Positions 56,755 to 64,000 of a DNA stretch of 64,000 bases are shown one piece after another. The position numbers and the translations under genes are program-made. The DNA comes from Pigmentiphaga aceris. GTDB lineage: Bacteria > Pseudomonadota > Gammaproteobacteria > Burkholderiales > Burkholderiaceae_B. The number at the start of each line of letters is the position of its first letter. Position 1 is the first letter of the stretch. The notes below the pieces were generated by a model, which did no database searches, was not told the origin of the DNA, and saw only the letters and a program-made list of their open reading frames with translations. Location of the stretch: positions 3,782,001 through 3,846,000 of the forward strand of contig NZ_CP043046.1 of assembly GCF_008119665.1 (NCBI RefSeq). Reading direction: 5' to 3'.

Positions 56755-56906
56755 CTTGAAACGGTGTTCTGAAAGACCTGCGCTGAAGATTGGCAGCGTT
56801 GACACGCAACGGGATGCCGTCCTCAAGCAGCCTGCCTCCCCCGCAGATTCACACACACGTCCTCAACGCCAAACCGCAAATGCGGATACATCCCCGGGCG
56901 CACAAT

Positions 56907-56958
56907 AAAAAACACCCTGATCGCCAGGACAGAAGTCCGACTATCAGGGTGTTTTTTT
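56907..56958. terminator. Bidirectional terminator of the DEAD-box gene
   Basis: AACACCCTGAT pairs with ATCAGGGTGTT with an inner GGAC-AGAA-GTCC hairpin. A-rich and T-rich flanks suit both strands. Confidence 0.85.
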
Positions 56959-57051
56959 GACGGCAACGCTGACTACAACGCACTGCCGACCTATCAAATG
57001 CTGCGGTCAACCTATCGGTGCTGCCGCAGGGGCAACATCGATACCTGAACC

Positions 57052-58572
57052 TTAGGCAACCTTGCGGCGCGAGTCGAAACGACGCGGTGCAGTGCCTTCC
57101 GGACGGGCCGGACGATCACCGGCGGGACGGTCGCCCCAGGTACGCGCAGCTTGCGGACGATCGCCAGCCGGACGTGCCGGGCGGTCGCTCCAGGTGCCAG
57201 CCGAGCGGGCCGGACGATCGCCCCACGGACGGTCGCCTTGCGGACGCGGTGCGGCACCATCACGGCCACCGAAACCAGGTGCCGGGCGGCCTTCGCCACG
57301 ATAGCCACCACCGCCTTCGTTGCGATAGCCGCCGCCGCTACGCGGGGCTGCGCCGTCACGGGAATAACCGCCACGGAAGCCAGGACGTGCACCACGAGGA
57401 CCCGAACGGTCGCCGCTACCCGGACGCGGGGCGCGTTGCGGTTCCAGACCAGCAATGGTTTGCACCGGAATGCTTTGTTCGGTGTAACGCTCGATGGTAC
57501 GAACCTTGTGACGCTCGGAGTGCGTAGCCAGCGTGAACGCCAGGCCATCACGACCGGCACGGCCGGTACGACCGATACGGTGCACGTAGTCTTCAGCTTG
57601 CATCGGCAGGTCGAAGTTGATCACGTGGCTGATGCCTTGCACGTCGATACCGCGAGCGGCAACGTCGGTGGCAACCAGGATCTGGACTTGACCACGCTGC
57701 ATCATCGACAGCGTACGGGTACGCTGGCGCTGGTTCATGTCGCCGTGCAGGGCTGCGGACGCGAAACCGCCGTCGGCCAGGGTGTTGGCCAGATCATCGG
57801 CCGCACGCTTGGTCGAGGTGAACACGATTGCTTGCTGGACGTTGACGTCGCGCAGCAGGTGATCGAGCAGGCGGCTCTTGTGGCTCATGTCATCCGCGTA
57901 CAGCAGCGTCTGCGTGATGTTCGCGTGGTTTTCCTTCTGGTTCGACACTTCCACACGCTTCGGGTCGCGCATCATGCGAGCGGCGAGCTTGGCGATGGTG
58001 CCGTCCAGCGTTGCCGAGAACAGCAGCGTCTGGCGGGTAGCCGGGGTGCGGGCAACGATGGCTTCGATGTCGTCGATGAAGCCCATGTCCAGCATGCGGT
58101 CGGCTTCGTCGAGCACCAGGGTTTCGACTTCGGACAGGTTCACACGACCGGCTTGCACGTGGTCGAGCAGACGGCCCGGGGTGGCAACCAGCACGTCAAC
58201 GCGACGGGCCAGCGAACGGATCTGTGCGCCGTAGGGCATGCCGCCGACGACGGTGGCGGTGCGCAACCAGTTCAGGTTCTTGCCGTAGACGCGGGTGGCG
58301 TCGGAAACTTGTTGGGCCAGTTCACGGGTCGGGGTCAGGACCAGCACGCGCACGCCGGTGGCGCGCAGCGGCGAGCCTTCGACTTGGCGGCTGAGCGACG
58401 GCAGCATGAACGCGGCGGTCTTGCCGCTACCGGTTTGTGCAGACACCATCAGATCGTGGCCTTCCAGGGCCAGCGGGATCGATTGTTCTTGAACGGGCGT
58501 CGGCGCGGTGAAACCGGCTTCGGTAATAGAGGACAGAATGGCGGGGTTCAGGCCAAGGGCTTCAAAAGACAT
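57052..58572 (-). CDS. rhlE: RhlE-type DEAD-box RNA helicase with RG-rich tail
   Basis: This is a cytosolic RNA helicase of 506 residues. It starts MSFEALGLNPAILSSITEAG. The core has GFTAPTPVQEQSIPLALEGHD, Walker A AQTGSGKTAAF, PTRELAQQV, ATPGRLLDH, DEADRML, SATLDGTIAKLA, ATDVAARGIDVQGIS and YVHRIGRTGRAG. From about 385 the tail is disordered: RGG/RG groups, then repeats such as WGDRPAGDRPARPEG and TWSDRPARPAGDRPQ. AGGA lies seven bases before the ATG. The catalytic call is firm; RhlE is chosen by motif style. RNA remodelling, ribosome assembly or cold adaptation are likely roles. Confidence 0.93.
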   Translation of the reverse strand: MSFEALGLNPAILSSITEAGFTAPTPVQEQSIPLALEGHDLMVSAQTGSGKTAAFMLPSLSRQVEGSPLRATGVRVLVLTPTRELAQQVSDATRVYGKNLNWLRTATVVGGMPYGAQIRSLARRVDVLVATPGRLLDHVQAGRVNLSEVETLVLDEADRMLDMGFIDDIEAIVARTPATRQTLLFSATLDGTIAKLAARMMRDPKRVEVSNQKENHANITQTLLYADDMSHKSRLLDHLLRDVNVQQAIVFTSTKRAADDLANTLADGGFASAALHGDMNQRQRTRTLSMMQRGQVQILVATDVAARGIDVQGISHVINFDLPMQAEDYVHRIGRTGRAGRDGLAFTLATHSERHKVRTIERYTEQSIPVQTIAGLEPQRAPRPGSGDRSGPRGARPGFRGGYSRDGAAPRSGGGYRNEGGGGYRGEGRPAPGFGGRDGAAPRPQGDRPWGDRPARSAGTWSDRPARPAGDRPQAARTWGDRPAGDRPARPEGTAPRRFDSRRKVA

Positions 58573-59135
58573 GCGTATTTCCTATCATTCGCTGAGAGGC
58601 ACATGCACATTTCGTTCAGACGTCCTGAAGCCATTCGCATACAACAATGCGATACGCGCGGCACCGTTCGAAAACGGGCAACGGGGCAACAGAGCAGACC
58701 AATGGAAACGGGCGCTGTGCAAGCGGAGCTGGCTTATAGCCGCTCCGGACGGTTCATCGGCGCCGACCGATATCACCGTGCGCGGTGGCACCTGAACAGG
58801 AGCCAGCGAAGGGAAAGACGAGGTCAGTGCTGATGCAGTGTCGAGCGATGCAAAGGCATCCTCGATCGACTGCGAGTTGGCCACGAGAAAGGTAGCTCGG
58901 CAGAGCAGGTCGCCAGGCAGTAGAAGCCGTCGGAACCTATATAAAACCGGGTGAAACCGAAACGTGATTTGTGCAGTGCCGTAACTATACGAGAAACTTA
59001 TGCTCTTGTCACGATCTATTCGTGGATACCCTTAAGCGCGGTGTCTTTTTTTGATGTAAAGCGTGTTCAATAAATTTTCAGATTCAAGGCAGCACTGATT
59101 TTTCCAAACACACGTTTCTTTGCACTGCCCTATCC
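58573..59135 (-). promoter_or_regulatory. Promoter and long 5' leader of the DEAD-box gene
   Basis: A good sigma-70 promoter reads GTGACA (59012-59007), 17 bases, TATAGT (58989-58984) on the minus strand. Transcription would start near 58977, giving a leader of about 400 bases before the ATG at 58572. An open frame in the leader (58884-58585, GTG start, no ribosome binding site) stops 12 bases before the ATG. Long leaders are typical of autoregulated helicase mRNAs; here it is inferred. Confidence 0.65.
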
Positions 59136-59173
59136 AAAACAAAGGCCCGGCGTTTTTGAAAACACCGGGCCTT
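59136..59173 (-). terminator. Terminator of clpA
   Basis: AAGGCCCGGCGTTTT and AAAACACCGGGCCTT form a 15-bp stem with one G-T pair and a two-base loop; TGTTTTGG follows on the minus strand. Confidence 0.85.
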
Positions 59174-59218
59174 GAAGACGCAATCAATCAACTTGCGTCC
59201 TGAACCACGCCTGCATGC

Positions 59219-61524
<2,306 letters not shown>

Positions 61525-61528
<4 letters not shown>

Positions 61529-61845
61529 GCTTCCTCCATGATGCACTGAAGCGGATGCTGGTGTTGCCTGGCGAACCGGCTCACCTGATCGATTTTGGTC
61601 GACGCTACATCGCGCGGATAAATTCCACAGACGCCTCGACCCTGTTGATGCACGTTGAGCATAATCTGCGTGGCCTGCTCGTGCCCCTTGCTGAAGAACT
61701 TTTGCAGTATCAGCACGACAAACTCCATCGGCGTGAAATCGTCGTTCAGCAAGACCACCTTGAACATCGGTGGCGGCTTGACTTGGGCGGTCTCACGCTC
61801 GAGCAGCGTTGTCTGGCTTTTCTGCGACCCGAACTCGGTGCTCAT
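61525..61845 (-). CDS. clpS: ClpAP adaptor protein ClpS
   Basis: ClpS brings N-degron substrates (Leu, Phe, Tyr, Trp ends) to ClpA. The 106-residue product has the usual flexible N-terminus, the core [20 protein letters not shown] near 24 with the Asn-Asp-Asp binding pocket, and [20 protein letters not shown] near 65. It overlaps clpA (GTGA) and is divergent from cspA. The identification is firm. Confidence 0.98.
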
Positions 61846-62214
61846 GCGCCTATTCTATCCACTTGAAATCCCCCCGCAAGCAAAGTGCGCTGTACGGCTT
61901 GTAAGCTTGGCTTGTAAGCTGAATACCCACTTGACTTGAAGGGACTTGTTTCTCCATCATTTCGACGGAAGACGTTTGGAACAAGTGTACGGCAGTCGCT
62001 GAAAAAATGCGGGCACCGGCCACGGCCGACCTACATCCACACCACAAGTATTTGCCACGCATCGTGCAAAACGCTGCATCGACATCGCACGCCTGTGGGC
62101 GCGTTGCTGTCGAGCATCGACGCCCTTTACCGGCGTCTTGGTGGGGAGATGGGGGCCGGGCGCAACAAAATCAAGCGATTGCATTTCATCCCCAAGAAAA
62201 AAGGCAATCCCGTC
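61846..62214. promoter_or_regulatory. Divergent clpS/cspA control region with cspA leader
   Basis: The 369 bases carry both promoters. TTGACT at about 61930 is a possible -35 for cspA but the -10 is poor. Cold-shock genes often have long, thermosensitive leaders, and up to 260 bases of leader could exist here. The frame of cspA stays open upstream to 61936 without a clear start. I see no textbook cold-box. Confidence 0.45.
61896..61920. repeat. Two tandem 13-bp units upstream of clpS
   Basis: GGCTTGTAAGCTT at 61896-61908 is followed at once by GGCTTGTAAGCT. Each copy holds the palindrome AAGCTT or its half. It lies 51-75 bases before the clpS ATG, in the promoter range, and could be an operator. 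Confidence 0.5.
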
Positions 62215-62460
62215 ATGTCTACCGAGCAAAGCAGTGCCGCCAGCAACACCGCCGACCGCGCCAGCGGGATCGTGAAGTGGTTCAACGACGCGAAGGGTTT
62301 CGGCTTCATCACCCCCGATGATGGCGGGGATGACCTGTTCGCCCACTTTTCGGCGATCCAGATGAACGGATTCAAGACGCTCAAGGAAGGTCAGAAAGTG
62401 GTCTACCAGATCACCCAGGGGCCGAAGGGCAAACAGGCGCTGAACATCACCAGCGACTGA
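62215..62460 (+). CDS. cspA: Cold shock domain protein
   Basis: This is a small RNA-binding protein of 81 residues that melts mRNA structure. It has a 15-residue Ser/Ala/Thr-rich start and a cold-shock domain with RNP1 (KGFGFITP) and RNP2 (DLFAHFSAI), followed by [20 protein letters not shown]. The ATG at 62215 is chosen because upstream frame codons lack family pattern. AAGG stands ten bases before. cspA divergent from clpS-clpA is a common layout. The domain call is firm; the gene name is generic. Confidence 0.93.
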   Translation: MSTEQSSAASNTADRASGIVKWFNDAKGFGFITPDDGGDDLFAHFSAIQMNGFKTLKEGQKVVYQITQGPKGKQALNITSD

Positions 62461-62536
62461 TGTACAGCACGAAGGATGCAGGCGCGGAGGCCTTTCTGTC
62501 AGGTGATGCTGATACGCTAGCATCTCATCGACTCGG

Positions 62537-63139
62537 ATGCCGTTGATCATGCTTCGCCTGCGTTTTCCGCTTTTGAATTCAGCTGCTTTGAATTCTTTGC
62601 TTTCCCTTACACCCCTTTCCCGTACACCCATCACGCAATCGCCCTGCCCTGCATCGGGCCATTCGCGTACTTCACCCTTGCGTCGTATTGCCCAGACCTG
62701 CGCCTTTGCGCTTGGTCTGGCGCTGATGACGCCCGTCGTCCAGGCCCAGCAAACGCTGCCGTCCCAGCCGATGCCTCGTTTGCCCGTGGTCAACCTCACA
62801 GCTGGCATGCACGTGATCCACGCAGAACTCGCCGCCCGGCCGGAACACCGGGCACGTGGCCTGATGTTCCGCGAGCAGTTGGGTCCGAATGAAGGGATGT
62901 TGTTCATATTCGACGATACGGCTATCCAGTGCATGTGGATGCGCAATACCTTGGTTCCGTTGTCGGTGGCGTTCATTGCCGATGACGGCACCATCGTCAA
63001 TATCGAAGACATGACGCCGAAAAGCGAAGAAAGCCACTGTGGATCGAAGCGCCTGCGCTATGCGCTGGAGATGCAGCAAGGCTGGTTTGCCAAGCGCGGA
63101 CTGAAGGCCGGTACGGTCATTCGGGGCATTCCGAACTGA
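62537..63139 (+). CDS. DUF192 family protein with signal peptide
   Basis: The 200-residue exported protein has a long N-terminal region with a signal segment ending near 70 (ALGLALMTPVVQAQ). The DUF192 domain (YhhP-like beta barrel) follows: IHAELAARPEHRARGLMFRE, GMLFIFDDTAIQCMWMRNTL, VPLSVAFIADDGTIVNIEDM. One or two Cys (CMWM and SHCGS) may matter. Function is not known in general. The ATG at 62549 gives a shorter start. It lies just after cspA and convergent with pbpC. Confidence 0.88.
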   Translation: MPLIMLRLRFPLLNSAALNSLLSLTPLSRTPITQSPCPASGHSRTSPLRRIAQTCAFALGLALMTPVVQAQQTLPSQPMPRLPVVNLTAGMHVIHAELAARPEHRARGLMFREQLGPNEGMLFIFDDTAIQCMWMRNTLVPLSVAFIADDGTIVNIEDMTPKSEESHCGSKRLRYALEMQQGWFAKRGLKAGTVIRGIPN

Positions 63140-63199
63140 CGCAGGCAGCTTGCGTGGGCCAGACTGGGTCTGCAGGGCCTGCCCCCTGGCCCATGCCTC

Positions 63200-64000
63200 T
63201 CAAGACGGGGGCAGGCCTCGCACCTGGAAGGGCACGCGATCAAAGCGGCCCGCCTCGTCCAGCACGGTAAGCGCGTGCGCCCCGGCTGAGGAAAACCGCA
63301 GTCGTCGGCTACGGGCGTCCCCTTGCGGGGACGCGGCATCGACATCGGCGCGTGCAATCACTGAATCGCCGCTTCCCACGGTGCCGTCGCTGTTGAGCAC
63401 TTGACCATCAAGCAGCCAGTAGACCGGGCCGCTGGCGTTCAACACTTCCACATTGACGCTCAGCTCACGCGCCCCGGGTACTGGCAACAAGGTCGCGCCG
63501 TCATCCAGCCCGACGATGCGCAAGTTGCCCGCACTACCCGCAGGAACACAGTCGGGATGCCAGGCAGGCAGCTGGCTTGCCGGGCCGACCTGAGATGCCA
63601 GCCAGGGTCGCAAGTGACTGGGCCAATTGGCCTGCTCACGCGGGTTGCCGGCAATGCGACAATCGGGCCGGGTTCGCAAGCCGCTTTGGGGATCGATCCA
63701 CACGGTTTCCAGCAAAGCACCCAACCCCAGACGGTCGGGCAAGGTGGGCGGAATCGCACCGTCCAAGGTCCACGCGGCACGCCGAACCTGGCAATGTTCC
63801 GGTGCCGTGCTGGCGGCGGGCAAGCCAAGCGGCCAGCAGATTTCCGCCTTCCCCACCGCTTCCGGCTGTACGCGGGCTTTAGGCGGCGCAACCGGCAAGG
63901 CGGCCACAATGTCGCGCAACAGCGGCGCGGCGACATTGGCACCGAAGAAACCTGGGTTGGGTGTGCCATCAGGCCGCCCTACCCATACGCCGATGGTCCA
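63200..64000 (-). CDS. pbpC: Penicillin-binding protein 1C, C-terminal part
   Basis: PbpC is a bifunctional peptidoglycan glycosyltransferase/transpeptidase-like protein. Only the last 266 residues lie in the window; the frame is open to base 64000. It covers the end of the transpeptidase domain (GVWVGRPDGTPNPGFFGAN) and the C-terminal BiPBP_C-type beta domain (ARELSVNVEVLNASGPVYWL, LLDGQVLNSDGTVGSGDSVI). The end RFDRVPFQVRGLPPS fits the family. It is convergent with the DUF192 gene with a 60-base gap. The N-terminal catalytic part cannot be judged. Confidence 0.92.
   Translation of the reverse strand, partial: WTIGVWVGRPDGTPNPGFFGANVAAPLLRDIVAALPVAPPKARVQPEAVGKAEICWPLGLPAASTAPEHCQVRRAAWTLDGAIPPTLPDRLGLGALLETVWIDPQSGLRTRPDCRIAGNPREQANWPSHLRPWLASQVGPASQLPAWHPDCVPAGSAGNLRIVGLDDGATLLPVPGARELSVNVEVLNASGPVYWLLDGQVLNSDGTVGSGDSVIARADVDAASPQGDARSRRLRFSSAGAHALTVLDEAGRFDRVPFQVRGLPPS

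Larger units (their letters stand above)
56568..57051. other. Gene-free stretch between chemoreceptor and helicase
   Basis: The 484 bases contain two strong terminators (56714-56754 and 56907-56958). I see no gene in it. Confidence 0.7.

Noticed and set aside
58585..58884. Possible leader gene of 99 codons before the DEAD-box helicase
   Set aside because: GTG start without ribosome binding site, and third-position GC lower than in real genes nearby. Kept only as part of the leader finding.
61936..62214. N-terminal extension of the cold shock protein
   Set aside because: The upstream codons are in frame but lack any cold-shock pattern and the 81-residue form has family length.

Overview
The window reads as a chromosomal segment of a GC-rich betaproteobacterium of the order Burkholderiales, most likely Alcaligenaceae (Bordetella/Achromobacter-like). 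This placement is inferred from the flagellar gene order (fliDST, a FliK-like/FlhB-C pair, fliE, fliFGHIJK, fliLMNOPQR), the LexA-controlled imuA-imuB-dnaE2 cassette, the TctDE-type two-component pair and the overall protein style. No similarity search was run. Almost every base is packed with ordinary genes. I see no integrase, transposase, phage module, CRISPR array or toxin-antitoxin locus.

Layout. (1) 1-15.7 kb: flagellar cap, chaperones, basal body, C ring, export ATPase and export gate, all on + except fliE. (2) 15.8-18.1 kb: TctE/TctD-like sensor kinase and regulator on the minus strand. (3) 18.3-24.1 kb: tonB-exbB-exbD behind a candidate Fur box, an NCS2 uracil/xanthine permease, and a divergent TonB-dependent receptor with a His-rich loop that suggests zinc uptake (ZnuD type). 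(4) 24.2-31.7 kb: a methyltransferase, an H-NS-like protein and the SOS mutasome imuA-imuB-dnaE2 behind a near-consensus LexA box. (5) 31.7-35 kb: small unknown proteins and stress-type genes. (6) 35-38.3 kb: tRNA-Thr(CGT), ispH-fkpB, radC, rpmB-rpmG. (7) 38.5-45.7 kb: an EAL phosphodiesterase, a fatty acid desaturase, an RsmB-family methyltransferase with a long Arg/Asp/Gly repeat region, purN and ribF. (8) 45.8-51.7 kb: ileS-lspA, coaBC, an unknown gene and dut. (9) 51.7-58.6 kb: a palindromic repeat element, an orphan branched-chain amino acid binding protein, a duplicated-domain unknown protein, a chemoreceptor and a DEAD-box helicase with an RG-rich tail and a long leader. (10) 59.2-64 kb: clpS-clpA, divergent cspA, a DUF192 protein and the 3' end of pbpC.

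How the genes work together. The flagellar block supplies nearly a whole basal body and export apparatus, and the chemoreceptor at 54.7 kb and the EAL protein at 38.6 kb could feed into motility control. TonB-ExbBD would energise the nearby receptor. ImuA, ImuB and DnaE2 form the LexA-regulated mutagenic polymerase. ClpS is the adaptor of ClpAP. IleS-LspA, CoaBC-Dut and IspH-FkpB are housekeeping pairs.

I found no clearly new multi-gene system. The best candidates for follow-up are the coupled FliK-like/stand-alone FlhB-C pair, the repeat-rich RsmB-family protein, the approximately 400-nt leader of the DEAD-box gene, the MITE-like palindromic element after dut, and the triple operator-like motif ahead of the zinc-type receptor.
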